DNA of 22,101 bases from contig CANEKB010000006.1 of NCBI GenBank assembly GCA_947427985.1, positions 1 through 22,101 on the forward strand, read 5' to 3'. The notes below the pieces were generated by a model that had not been told where the DNA came from, made no database searches, and saw only the letters and a list, made by a program, of their open reading frames with translations. Shown here one piece after another: positions 1 through 7,436 of this stretch. Source of the DNA: an uncultured Candidatus Saccharibacteria bacterium. GTDB taxonomy: Bacteria; Patescibacteriota; Saccharimonadia; Saccharimonadales; Saccharimonadaceae. Each line of letters begins with the position of its first letter. Position 1 is the first letter of the stretch. Position numbers and translations under genes: made by a program.

Positions 1-127
1 GCAGGCGACCAGAGAATCGGATTTTTTCGGGCCCGCGTTCGCGACGCCTGCCGTTGCAGGGTCGCGCCGCTTAACCTCGGCCGTAGCCTCCGGATGACCC
101 GAAGAAAATCGATTCCCTGTTTCCTGC
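1..127. repeat. Structured palindromic repeat, copy 1 (CPR-type intergenic element)
   Basis: A roughly 62-base core (34-95) is nearly identical to 5911-5971, with two substitutions, a 3-base loop change and one indel. It is enclosed by an imperfect stem of about 30 bp (1-31 with 98-127, for example GCAGG 1-5 with CCTGC 123-127, and CGGG 28-31 with CCCG 98-101). The core folds into a hairpin, GCGAC 41-45 with GTCGC 61-65 continuing as CCTGC 47-51 with GCAGG 56-60, closed by a CGTT loop. The outer stem has no sequence similarity to the stem of copy 2, yet both are self-complementary. The element starts 31 bases after the nrdD stop and could serve as its terminator. It may extend left of the window. 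It could be an RNA or a mobile palindromic element, and I do not recognise the family. Confidence 0.7.
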
Positions 128-157
128 CCTAACATCATGTATCCTTTTATCCTTAAC

Positions 158-2506
158 TTACATCTTTCCGGTCATTTTTTCCTGTTGAGCCTTAGCCGCT
201 TCACGAGCACATTTTTCTTGGCGATTATAGACACCGATAACATTGTGCTTCACGCGGTCATGCTCTTCAGCCTTTTTGCCATCATTCCAGCGCTCAAGCG
301 ACCCTACTAGATAACCCGTAATTCTACGCAACCGCTCGAACGGTACATCTCCTTCGCTTTCGAGGCGCCCACAAGCCGGACAACGATCGCCCTTAATAAT
401 GCCTGAGAAGCCGCAAACTGGATCGCGATCTACCGGATGGTTAACTGAACCGTAACCAATACCACACTCCTTCATCTTGCGGATCACCGCTTCGAAAGCT
501 TCGATATTCTGGGTTGGATCGCCGTCAAGTTCAATATAGGTAATGTGGCCAGCGTTACAAAGTGCGTGGTATGGTGCTTCAATTTCGATTTTTTCGAAAG
601 CGCCGATTGGATAATAAACCGGAACATGGAAGCTGTTAGTATAGTAATCACGATCGCAAACTCCCTCAATGCTGCCGTATTCCTTACGATCGATTTTGGT
701 AAAGCGACCCGCAATACCCTCAGCCGGCGTAGCCAGCAGGCTAAAGTTCAGCTTGTATTTCTTCATATACATATCGCAGCGTTCGCGCATGTGAGTGATA
801 ATATCAAGGCCAAGTTCGCGAGACTCTTCGTCTTCGCCGTGGTGCTTGCCGGTCATAGCAACGAGCGATTCAGCGAGGCCGATGAAGCCAATACTCAAGG
901 TACCGTGCTTAATTACATCGCGGAGCGTATCATTCGGCCCAAGTTTTTCACTACCGAACCAGTTGCCTTGACCCATAAGGAACGGGAAGTTGCGGACATG
1001 CTGGTTAGCCTGGAATTCGTAGCGCTCAAGAAGTTCATCAGCGGCAAGATCCATCTTTTCGTCAAGCTCTTTGTAGAAACCAGACCAGTCAGCTTCTTTA
1101 CGCTCACCGAGACAAATGCCATGCTTAATACCAAGGCGAACAAGGTTGACCGTAGTGAAACTACAGTTGCCGCGACCGGTGGTAATATGATCAGATTCTG
1201 GGAAAATGCTACCATAGACACGAGTACGGCAACCCATTGTTGCAATTTCAGTGCGATAGTCGCCCGGTTTGTAACCCTCAAGGTTGAATGGCGCATCAAT
1301 AAAGACGAAATTCGGAAAGAGGCGCTTGGCAGAAACTTCCATACTGCGTTTGAAAAGGTCGTAGTTAGGATCTTCTGGATTATAGTTGACCCCCTCTTTA
1401 ACCTTGAAGATTGAGATTGGGAAAATTGGCGTCTCACCATGACCGAGGCCGTCTTCGGTTGCGTCGAGCAAAGCCCGAATAACTAAGCGGCCAGCTTCCG
1501 AAGTGTCGGTACCAAAGTTAATACTCGTAAACGGAACTTGAGCACCAGCGCGAGAATGCATAGTGTTAAGATTATGGATGAACCCCTCCATAGCCTGGAA
1601 TGTTTCTTTTTCTACATCCTGATTAGAGATTGCAACGACTTTTTCTGGTACACCCATATCCACCAAGCGGCCGTTTTCGCCATACTGAATATCTTCTGGA
1701 ATTTCAATTTGAACTTCCTGATCAGTAAATTCATTATAGCGACGTAGGTTACGATTAAGTGCCTTACGAAAGCTCTTGTTGACGCCTGGGGCCATGGCAT
1801 AATCGAAGTTCGGGATTGACTGTCCGCCATGTTGCTCATTTTGGTTGGCCTGAAGAATAATAGCAGCGAGAGCTCCATAGCTGCCAATTGAATTCGGAGT
1901 GCGCAGATGGCCATGGCCAGTATTAAAGCCGCCGTCTTCAAAAAGTCGGAAAGGGTCGGTCTGACAGCAAGTTAAAGTACCGGTAGCGTAGAAATCGAGG
2001 TCATGAATATGGATCTCGCCATTGTCATGAGCAGCGGCAAATTCCGGGCGCATTAAAATTGTCTTCGCGAAAACCTTTGACCCTTCAGCACCGAATTGAA
2101 GCATCTTACCCATGGCGGAGTTGCCATCGACGTTAGCATTGCCTCGTTTAACATCGGAGTCTTCTGAAGCGTCTGCTACCGCGATTGTCTTATAGATGTT
2201 CATCAAATTGCTTTTGGCTTCGCGAGTGCGATTACGTTCTTGGCGATAGGTGATATATTCTTTTGCGGTACGCTTGAAAGCCGATTCCATCAAAACTTGC
2301 TCGACAATATCTTGAATCTGCTCCACGCTCGGGGTGCGTTGCTTGATAGTTTCCTCGGCACGCTTTAATACCTTCTCGGTAAGCTGTTTGGCGCGGTCAT
2401 ACTTAAATTCTTCTGTAGCAAGACCAGCTTGAGCGATAGCGTCAGTAATCTTTTCCGGATCGAAGTTACGGATTTTACCATCACGCTTTACAATTTTTTT
2501 GAACAT
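158..2506 (-). CDS. nrdD: Anaerobic (class III) ribonucleoside-triphosphate reductase
   Basis: The 782-residue cytoplasmic glycyl-radical enzyme reduces NTPs to dNTPs without oxygen. An N-terminal ATP-cone allosteric domain covers about residues 1-95 (KRDGKIRNFDPEKI). The catalytic barrel carries MGCRTR with the likely thiyl cysteine, then GNCSFTTVNL. Near the C-terminus are a Zn-site-like region with only three cysteines (DPVCGFSG and CPACGR) and the glycyl-radical loop RRITGYL, with the radical Gly at about 731, followed by the family's NDGK and RVKH motifs. The ATG is supported by a strong GAGGAGGT Shine-Dalgarno 9 bases upstream. No nrdG activase is visible; it may lie beyond the left edge. 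Two NrdR boxes upstream indicate control by the NrdR repressor. Family assignment is secure. Confidence 0.97.
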   Translation of the reverse strand: MFKKIVKRDGKIRNFDPEKITDAIAQAGLATEEFKYDRAKQLTEKVLKRAEETIKQRTPSVEQIQDIVEQVLMESAFKRTAKEYITYRQERNRTREAKSNLMNIYKTIAVADASEDSDVKRGNANVDGNSAMGKMLQFGAEGSKVFAKTILMRPEFAAAHDNGEIHIHDLDFYATGTLTCCQTDPFRLFEDGGFNTGHGHLRTPNSIGSYGALAAIILQANQNEQHGGQSIPNFDYAMAPGVNKSFRKALNRNLRRYNEFTDQEVQIEIPEDIQYGENGRLVDMGVPEKVVAISNQDVEKETFQAMEGFIHNLNTMHSRAGAQVPFTSINFGTDTSEAGRLVIRALLDATEDGLGHGETPIFPISIFKVKEGVNYNPEDPNYDLFKRSMEVSAKRLFPNFVFIDAPFNLEGYKPGDYRTEIATMGCRTRVYGSIFPESDHITTGRGNCSFTTVNLVRLGIKHGICLGERKEADWSGFYKELDEKMDLAADELLERYEFQANQHVRNFPFLMGQGNWFGSEKLGPNDTLRDVIKHGTLSIGFIGLAESLVAMTGKHHGEDEESRELGLDIITHMRERCDMYMKKYKLNFSLLATPAEGIAGRFTKIDRKEYGSIEGVCDRDYYTNSFHVPVYYPIGAFEKIEIEAPYHALCNAGHITYIELDGDPTQNIEAFEAVIRKMKECGIGYGSVNHPVDRDPVCGFSGIIKGDRCPACGRLESEGDVPFERLRRITGYLVGSLERWNDGKKAEEHDRVKHNVIGVYNRQEKCAREAAKAQQEKMTGKM

Positions 2507-2677
2507 AAAAAATATACCTCCTCTTAAGTTTGTGTTGATTGTTTCTGTTCTATTTAATAATTAGATTTTGCGATGAGCGATAATAAAAATCTGCGATATG
2601 AACTGTCCTTTCTATAATTATATGTCTATAATTTACTAAATGATTCTACTATTTAGAATTGTCTTTCAATGTATAAC

Positions 2678-2693
2678 ACGCTATATATAGTGT
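2678..2693. promoter_or_regulatory. NrdR box 1 upstream of nrdD
   Basis: The palindrome CTATATATAG at 2681-2690 has ACG/TGT flanks and matches the known NrdR consensus acaCwAtATaTwGtgt. It lies in the AT-rich nrdD upstream region and is paired with a second box centred 33 bp away. Confidence 0.85.
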
Positions 2694-2710
2694 GTTATTA
2701 CTATTCTAAA

Positions 2711-2726
2711 GCACTATATATAGTGT
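2711..2726. promoter_or_regulatory. NrdR box 2 upstream of nrdD
   Basis: CTATATATAG occurs again at 2714-2723 with GCA/TGT flanks. The centre-to-centre distance to box 1 is 33 bp, about three helical turns, which is the geometry expected for cooperative NrdR binding. The boxes lie about 170-220 bases before the nrdD start. They also stand upstream of the divergent DUF4180 gene, so that gene could be affected too. Confidence 0.85.
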
Positions 2727-2742
2727 GTCAATAATTATTGTG

Positions 2743-2766
2743 CTTATGTCCTTATGTCCTTATGTC
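2743..2766. repeat. Short tandem repeat, three 8-bp units
   Basis: Three perfect copies of CTTATGTC stand directly after the second NrdR box in the 380-base gap between nrdD and the DUF4180 gene. The rest of the gap is AT-rich, with no gene seen. Confidence 0.8.
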
Positions 2767-2836
2767 TCTAACAGGGGTAGTTTGTGGAAAACTCAAAGGA
2801 AATATTTAATAAGATCGAAACGGCTAGTTTTTAGGA

Positions 2837-2866
2837 ATATTTCTAATATATAATTATTAGAAATAT
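2837..2866 (+). promoter_or_regulatory. Palindromic operator around the -10 box of the DUF4180 gene
   Basis: The 12-base arms ATATTTCTAATA (2837-2848) and its exact reverse complement (2855-2866) flank TATAAT at 2849-2854. A -10 hexamer held exactly between perfect inverted arms suggests a repressor operator. The -35 region is weak. The start codon is 34 bases downstream of the hexamer. Confidence 0.6.
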
Positions 2867-2888
2867 AAGTTTTAGGATGCGATGAAGA

Positions 2889-3251
2889 ATGAAAACGAAA
2901 GTTGTAAATGAGATAGCACTAGTGAATAGTGATAGTATTATAATAAAAGACGTAGCTTCAGCGATTGATTTTGCTATAGCTATAAAATATAAGCTAAATT
3001 GCCACAAAATCGCTATAAATAAAACAGCAGTAGTAAAAGACTTTTTTGTATTAAGCAATGGTTTAGCAGGAGAAATCTTGCAAAAACTTGTAAACTATCA
3101 TATTAAGTTCGCCATTTATGGAGATTTTTCTAAATACACGAGCAAGCCACTAAAAGACTTTATCTATGAAAGCAATAACGGTGATGACATATTCTTTGCG
3201 GTTGATGAAGATGAAGCAATAGAAATGCTGAGTAAACAGACATCATGCTAA
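2889..3251 (+). CDS. DUF4180 domain-containing protein
   Basis: The 120-residue soluble protein covers a whole DUF4180 domain. Hallmarks seen are AIDFAIAIKY, a K-x-AVVKDFFVLS segment (about 45-57), LAGEILQKLVNYHIKFAIYG (about 60-79), DFSKYTSKPLKDFIYESN, and a C-terminal FFAVDEDEAIEML. Its biochemical function is unknown. The gene stands alone, faces the ATPase convergently (36 bases between the stops), and has its own palindromic promoter. It is clearly richer in A+T, with many ATA and AAA codons, than the neighbouring genes, which suggests recent acquisition. The ribosome-binding site is poor. An ATG 8 bases upstream is in another frame and gives no sensible product. Confidence 0.85.
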   Translation: MKTKVVNEIALVNSDSIIIKDVASAIDFAIAIKYKLNCHKIAINKTAVVKDFFVLSNGLAGEILQKLVNYHIKFAIYGDFSKYTSKPLKDFIYESNNGDDIFFAVDEDEAIEMLSKQTSC

Positions 3252-3287
3252 TATTAGCCGGAATTTATATTAGGTTTTAGAAAAATA

Positions 3288-5828
3288 CTATTTACGGCGA
3301 TTCGCGATTAACTTTTGTAACTCAAAAATTAATAATGGAACAATGAAAGCCGCAGCTACCGTCAAAGCCAATGCAACCGGAGGAACAGCTACCGTGCCAA
3401 CCACGATACCAAGCGGACTAAAGAGCGCCAGTATTTGCATGATGACGGCTGCTAGCATGGCAAGATGAAAAGCATTATGTTTTACGCCGAGTCGACGGAA
3501 GGCTGAGTCGTAAGTGCCTCGAGCCGAAAACGCACTCGCCCACTGCATAACTACTAGCGCGGTGAAAGCCAAGGTGTTTGCCTGTGCCGAATCATTAAGC
3601 GTAGCGCGAGCGATAAAGTAGGTTGCTAAGGTAATACCCGCCATAGTGAAGGCAATTAGCGCCATTCGTGCCGCCATTGCCCCAGAGAGGATTGGCGCAT
3701 CTTTAGATTCGGGTTTTTGACGCAAGATGCGTTGCTCAGGCGGTTCAAGTCCAATCGGAATAACCATGAAAGAATCTGTCACTAAATTAATCCATAAGAT
3801 CTGAATTGGCGAAAGTAGCTGGCTACCGGAAAAAATCAACGCGCCAAGCATCGTGAGAGCTTCTCCGGCATTAGTAGCTAATAAGTAACCCAACATCCGA
3901 CGAATATTCGCCAAAACCGTACGACTTTCTCTAATAGCCTCAGTAATATTTTTAAAGTTGTTATCAAGTAGTACAATATCGCCGGCATCCTGAACGATTG
4001 AGGGGCTATCGCCCATAGCAATACCGACGTGCGCGCCGACTAGCGCTGGGACATCGTTTACGCCATCACCAGTCATAGCGGCGATTTCAGTTTTCTTGAT
4101 CGCTTCAAGAACTCGGTATTTATCTTCTGGTGTCACCCGAGCAAAAATCGTGATATTGCGCACTGCTTCTGCCAAGTCATCGTCGCTGATATTCCCTAGC
4201 TTCGAGCAATCCATAACTTCCGAGAAATCTTTGGCCAGACCAAGTTCACATCCAATTGCGTAGGCTGTACCAGCATGATCGCCAGTGACCATCTTAGTTT
4301 TTACGCCCATACGCGCTGACTGACGAATCGCAGCTGGGGCCTCTCGCCGCAAAGCGTCCGCCACAGCTATAAAACCCTCAAACTTAAAAATGCTATTTTT
4401 TTCAAGTCGGCTGAGTTCATTAATTTCATGATTGACAGCCGCAGTCGCGATCGCGATGACCTTATACCCTTTGTTGGCAAGCTCAAGCAACTTCGCTTCG
4501 GCCGCGTCACGCTCTTTCGCATCCATTTTACTGCGCGCAAGAATCGTCTCCGGGGCGCCTTTTACTTTGAGAATAAGCTGACGGTCACCAGAGTACAGAT
4601 TGCCTGATAGCTTGATGCTTTGGTCAAAAGCATACAACTTTAGTGACTCAAGTTTGGCAATTTTGAAATTCTGAGCTTTTAAATAATCAAGTATGCAGGC
4701 ATCGAGCGGGTCCATCACGCCGACACCACCATCCGTGTCCATAAAAACTGATTCTAGCAGCGCTGTACGAGCTAATGTATCCAGAAACTCACGCTTCGGC
4801 TCAGTAGTCCAGATTTCCTTTAACTCAAGGCGGTTTTCGGTCAGAGTACCAGTCTTGTCGCTTGCGATCGTCGTGACAATACCAATTGACTCAATCGCTT
4901 GAAGCTCCTTAATCAGGGCGTTTTTCTTCGCCATACGCTTCGCGCAGAGGGCGAGAATAATCGAAATCGCAATTGGTAGACCCTCAGGCACCGCTGAAAC
5001 GATCATAGCCAAAGTGAACTCCAGCGCCTCAAGCAGATCAATCCCGTCGACTAGCTGGATGATTAAGACTAGGATCGCCAAAATCACCACTACAACAGCA
5101 ATTTGCGCCACTAGCTTGTTCATCTTGGCCTGGATCGGGCTTTCTTCGCCAAGCGATGATGCAAGTGAAGCAATCCGACCATACTCGGTATCGTTCCCAG
5201 TCGCGGTCACCACGAAGCGCCCCGAACCAGTGATTACGAACGAGCCCGAGAAGACCATGTTGCGCTGCTCATAAACTTTCTTCGTGCCAGAGATCGCTTT
5301 GGCATCCTTAGCAATCGACTCAGACTCGCCGGTCAGCATAGATTCGTTCGAGAGAAGACCAGACTCGTTAATAATCCGCCCATCCGCCGGCACACGATCA
5401 CCCTCGCGCAAAATTACAATATCACCCGGCACCAGCTCAGTCGTCTCAATGTCGATCTCTTCGCCGCCACGCAAGACGGTTACAGTATGAATCGTGCTAT
5501 TTTTGAGCGAACGCAAAATCTTCTCGGTCGAAAAGCGTTGGATATAGTAAATTATGGCGTCTACTGCGATAATCACTGCGATCGCGATCGCCTCAACCCA
5601 ATTCCTCTGGACCAGTGAAAGCACCAATGCAATCACCAAAATGATCATAAAAATATCAATGAACGGTTCAAGTAATTTGCGCCAAAGTGGAGTTTCGGCT
5701 ACTTTTAGTAAATTTTTACCACAAGTTTGTTGTCGCTTTGCTACCTCTTTTGCGGACAGGCCAGTATCGGGGTTAACACCAAACTGCGCGAGTACCTCCT
5801 TGGTAGTCTGGTTATAGAAATTTGCCAT
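3288..5828 (-). CDS. Cation-transporting P-type ATPase, Ca2+ (SERCA-like) type
   Basis: The 846-residue membrane pump contains a cation-transporter N-terminal domain (1-75), an actuator loop with TGES at 166-169, the phosphorylation motif DKTGT with Asp324, and the hinge TGDGVND. Ion-site signatures match Ca2+ pumps: PEGLP at 281-285 in M4, NAGE in M5 (equivalent to SERCA N768/E771), and NLVTD in M6 (equivalent to N796/D800). About ten membrane segments are visible, with a complete C-terminal domain. Ca2+ export is therefore the best guess, though Mn2+ or mixed specificity cannot be excluded. The ATG follows an extended -10 box by 6 bases, so the mRNA is probably leaderless. The gene is monocistronic. 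Confidence 0.95.
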   Translation of the reverse strand: MANFYNQTTKEVLAQFGVNPDTGLSAKEVAKRQQTCGKNLLKVAETPLWRKLLEPFIDIFMIILVIALVLSLVQRNWVEAIAIAVIIAVDAIIYYIQRFSTEKILRSLKNSTIHTVTVLRGGEEIDIETTELVPGDIVILREGDRVPADGRIINESGLLSNESMLTGESESIAKDAKAISGTKKVYEQRNMVFSGSFVITGSGRFVVTATGNDTEYGRIASLASSLGEESPIQAKMNKLVAQIAVVVVILAILVLIIQLVDGIDLLEALEFTLAMIVSAVPEGLPIAISIILALCAKRMAKKNALIKELQAIESIGIVTTIASDKTGTLTENRLELKEIWTTEPKREFLDTLARTALLESVFMDTDGGVGVMDPLDACILDYLKAQNFKIAKLESLKLYAFDQSIKLSGNLYSGDRQLILKVKGAPETILARSKMDAKERDAAEAKLLELANKGYKVIAIATAAVNHEINELSRLEKNSIFKFEGFIAVADALRREAPAAIRQSARMGVKTKMVTGDHAGTAYAIGCELGLAKDFSEVMDCSKLGNISDDDLAEAVRNITIFARVTPEDKYRVLEAIKKTEIAAMTGDGVNDVPALVGAHVGIAMGDSPSIVQDAGDIVLLDNNFKNITEAIRESRTVLANIRRMLGYLLATNAGEALTMLGALIFSGSQLLSPIQILWINLVTDSFMVIPIGLEPPEQRILRQKPESKDAPILSGAMAARMALIAFTMAGITLATYFIARATLNDSAQANTLAFTALVVMQWASAFSARGTYDSAFRRLGVKHNAFHLAMLAAVIMQILALFSPLGIVVGTVAVPPVALALTVAAAFIVPLLIFELQKLIANRRK

Positions 5829-5834
5829 AAGATT

Positions 5835-5843
5835 AGTATACCA
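5835..5843 (-). promoter_or_regulatory. Extended -10 promoter of the ATPase gene (leaderless)
   Basis: On the minus strand TGG-TATACT lies exactly 6 bases before the ATG, so transcription should start at or within a base of the start codon. No Shine-Dalgarno is present, and there is no good -35. Confidence 0.65.
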
Positions 5844-5881
5844 TGAAGGTAGGAATAAGGAAAAGAATAATAATCATTTTC

Positions 5882-6000
5882 AAAGCAGGCCCACTGTTCT
5901 CTACTCGAGGCGCGTTCGCGACGCCTGTCGTTACAGGGTCGCGCCGCTCTTCCTCGGCCGAGCCTCCGGATCCCCTCGTAGAGAACAGTAGACTTGCTTT
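5882..6000. repeat. Structured palindromic repeat, copy 2
   Basis: The core at 5911-5971 matches copy 1 at 34-95 in the same orientation. Two substitutions (5928 C to T, 5933 G to A) pair with each other in the hairpin, turning CCTGC/GCAGG into CCTGT/ACAGG, a compensatory change. The outer stem is different in sequence but equally complementary: ACTGTTCTCTAC 5893-5904 pairs perfectly with 5978-5989, GAGG 5907-5910 with CCTC 5974-5977, and AAAGCA 5882-5887 with TGCTTT 5995-6000. It lies just upstream of the ATPase promoter. Short reading frames on both strands here are by-products of the GC-rich palindrome. Confidence 0.8.
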
Positions 6001-6044
6001 AGAAACAATCAGAAACATCTTTTCATTATTCCCTTTTGTTTGAT

Positions 6045-6277
6045 TTCTTCATCCTCCCTTGATTACTCTATATGGCTAGACAACGGAGGGAATAAGGCCA
6101 ATACCGTAAGGCTGTGTTAGAAAGTAACATGACTGGGCCAGAACTATCGGCGGTAATGGCAAAATTGTTGATGTATGTTTCATAATCGTGTGTATGTTTT
6201 GACCACCATGCGCCAAGTAGTGCAGGGTTCCCCAGAGCTCCTCCGTCATAAACAACAGCTCCGCTGCGGACGAAGAG
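6045..6277 (-). other. Silent FISUMP C-terminal cassette A1
   Basis: Reading on the minus strand from GTC-CGC-AGC-GGA (V-R-S-G, 6260-6271) gives an uninterrupted 67-residue C-terminal half of a FISUMP (Fib_succ_major, C-type-lectin-like) domain, ending S-L-R-C-L-A-I and TAG at 6068-6070. The middle reads GALGNPALLGAWWSKHTH and so on. The 5' boundary block is CTTCGTCCGCAGCGGA. The 3' block (6045-6091) spans the L-R-C-L codons, the stop and about 25 bases beyond, and is shared with four other cassettes. There is no start codon, promoter or upstream half of the domain. It lies in inverted orientation to A2. A true degraded gene would be expected to carry frameshifts; this carries none. Confidence 0.8.
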
Positions 6278-6296
6278 GCCTCTCCTCCTGTTCGGT

Positions 6297-6324
6297 GCAA
6301 AATCAATCAGCTGATTGATTTTGC
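6297..6324. terminator. Perfect 28-bp palindrome between cassettes A1 and A2
   Basis: The sequence is fully self-complementary and centred on CAGCTG at 6308-6313, with A/T-rich arms ending AAAATC / GATTTT. It belongs to a small hairpin family with 6351-6380 and 6659-6682 (AAAATC-NN-TCAG-YTGA-NN-GATTTT). A bidirectional terminator that insulates the cassettes, or a recombination structure, are both possible. Confidence 0.6.
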
Positions 6325-6350
6325 TAAACGTTTAATAGACATAGAGCGCT

Positions 6351-6380
6351 GTTAAAATCGTTCAGTTGAGCGATTTTAAC
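6351..6380. terminator. Hairpin between cassettes A1 and A2
   Basis: GTTAAAATCG (6351-6360) pairs with CGATTTTAAC (6371-6380), and the inner TCAG/TTGA extends the stem with G-T pairs. Relative to the neighbouring palindrome, the inner NN pairs have changed while pairing is largely kept. It stands about 20 bases before the 5' block of cassette A2. Confidence 0.6.
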
Positions 6381-6401
6381 CCGAACAACAAAAGTAGCTA
6401 G

Positions 6402-6642
6402 ATCTTCGTCCGCAGCGGAAATCCGGATGTTGACATTTCTTGGCGTGGAGGTCTCTTGGACGGTGCTGGCTTTGGGATATGGCTTTATCCTAGTAGAACT
6501 CTAGCATACAACGACAAGAATAATGCGTTTTACTTTTATGTCAGCAATGCTTTTGTTGACCCAAGCCGCAATAACGGTCGACGTAACGCTGGCCATACCC
6601 TCCGTTGTCTAGTCATAGAGTAATCAAGGAGAGGATGAAGAA
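6402..6642 (+). other. Silent FISUMP C-terminal cassette A2
   Basis: From V-R-S-G at 6408 the frame runs open for 71 residues to TAA at 6621-6623 and ends T-L-R-C-L-V-I-E. The interior (NPDVDISWRGGLLDGAGFG and on to NNGRRNAGH) shows FISUMP C-terminal character but almost no sequence identity to the other cassettes. Just upstream, the frame reads I-F before an in-frame TAG at 6399-6401, so the module cannot be translated as part of a longer protein here. The 5' block is ATCTTCGTCCGCAGCGGA (6402-6419) and the 3' block is 6598-6642. Confidence 0.8.
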
Positions 6643-6658
6643 AAGTAAGCTAAAAGTC

Positions 6659-6682
6659 AAAATCGTTCAGCTGAACGATTTT
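6659..6682. terminator. Bidirectional terminator between cassette A2 and trmD
   Basis: A perfect 24-bp palindrome (AAAATCGTTCAG with its reverse complement) is followed by T on the plus strand. It lies 16 bases past the trmD stop on the minus strand, where it is followed by GACTTTT. It is the third member of the hairpin family seen between A1 and A2. Confidence 0.75.
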
Positions 6683-6698
6683 TATCATTAAAACCATT

Positions 6699-7394
6699 TT
6701 ATGCTGTCGATGAGTTTCGGCGTGCTTCGGAGCGCAAACGGCTCTGCTCGGCGCGCCATTCGGCGATTTTACCATGATGGCCAGAGAGCAACACTTCTGG
6801 CACAGCCATTCCCCGAAACTCGGCCGGCTTCGTGTATTGGGGGAATTCTAGGTTGTCGCCATCAGAAAAACTTTCAATCTGCGCCGAAGTCTCTCCACCT
6901 AAGACTCCCGGCAATAAACGCGTCACACTGTCAATGACAATCAGAGCCGGCAATTCCCCGCCCGTCAAGACATAATTCCCTAGAGAAATCGGGTAGTCAA
7001 CGATTGACATAATGCGCTCGTCATAACCTTCGTAGTGTGGACAAAGAATAACAAAATGCTTTTCCGTCGAGCTTTCACTAGCAAAATCTCGGGCGAGGGA
7101 TTGGTTCCAGACCACACCAACCGGCGTTGGCAGAACCACCTTCGCTTCCGGGTCGGCTTTTTTTACACTTTCAATAGCAGAAAAAACCGGTTCACAGCGT
7201 AGGAGCATACCGTCGCCACCACCATATGGCGTATCGTCAACTGACTTATGAGGGCCGAGGCCAAAGTCGCGCAAATTTACGTAATCAACTGTAAGAATGC
7301 CCCGATCCTGAGCTTTATAGAGCATGGAGCTGTCCAGATACGGCTTTACCGCTTCCGGAAAAAGCGTAATGATAGTAAACTTGATTTTCTGCAT
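6699..7394 (-). CDS. trmD: tRNA (guanine-N1)-methyltransferase TrmD
   Basis: This SPOUT-fold enzyme methylates G37 of tRNAs with S-adenosylmethionine and so prevents +1 frameshifting. The 231-residue protein is the usual length. It shows the family N-terminus (FTIITLFPEAVKPYLDSSML), VDDTPYGGGDGMLL, the knot region HYEGYDERI and the segment YVLTGGELPALIVIDSVTRL, and a C-terminal YTKPAEFRGMAVPEVLLSGHH. The gene stands alone, without rimM or rplS neighbours. The ATG is 11 bases downstream of an extended -10 box, so the 5' leader is only about 4 bases and there is no Shine-Dalgarno. Confidence 0.97.
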   Translation of the reverse strand: MQKIKFTIITLFPEAVKPYLDSSMLYKAQDRGILTVDYVNLRDFGLGPHKSVDDTPYGGGDGMLLRCEPVFSAIESVKKADPEAKVVLPTPVGVVWNQSLARDFASESSTEKHFVILCPHYEGYDERIMSIVDYPISLGNYVLTGGELPALIVIDSVTRLLPGVLGGETSAQIESFSDGDNLEFPQYTKPAEFRGMAVPEVLLSGHHGKIAEWRAEQSRLRSEARRNSSTA

Positions 7395-7405
7395 AATTCT
7401 ATTTT

Positions 7406-7414
7406 ATTATAGCA
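7406..7414 (-). promoter_or_regulatory. Extended -10 promoter of trmD
   Basis: TGC-TATAAT on the minus strand lies 11 bases before the ATG. The predicted leader is about 4 bases, so initiation is near-leaderless. Confidence 0.7.
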
Positions 7415-7436
7415 TATTTTTGATATTTTCGTAGAC

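Noticed and set aside
545..1414. 289-residue plus-strand frame opposite nrdD
   Set aside because: It is antisense to a fully conserved enzyme and shows no known motifs; it is a shadow of codon bias.
2743..2766. CRISPR-like or iteron array
   Set aside because: There are only three contiguous 8-bp units, with no spacers, and no replication or cas genes nearby.
2781..2792. DnaA box (TGTGGAAAA)
   Set aside because: It is a single imperfect match with no cluster and no dnaA or dnaN neighbour.
5833..6043. Short overlapping frames on both strands in the second structured repeat
   Set aside because: They mirror each other because the DNA is palindromic, and neither has a ribosome-binding site or family features.
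6045..6091. Integron attC sites formed by the 3' blocks
   Set aside because: The GTTRRRY / RYYYAAC core motifs are absent, and the blocks lie inside coding sequence with opposite orientations and no integrase in view.
6076..6306. 76-residue minus-strand reading frame over cassette A1
   Set aside because: It is in a different frame from the FISUMP module, has no domain-like sequence, and starts within the hairpin region.
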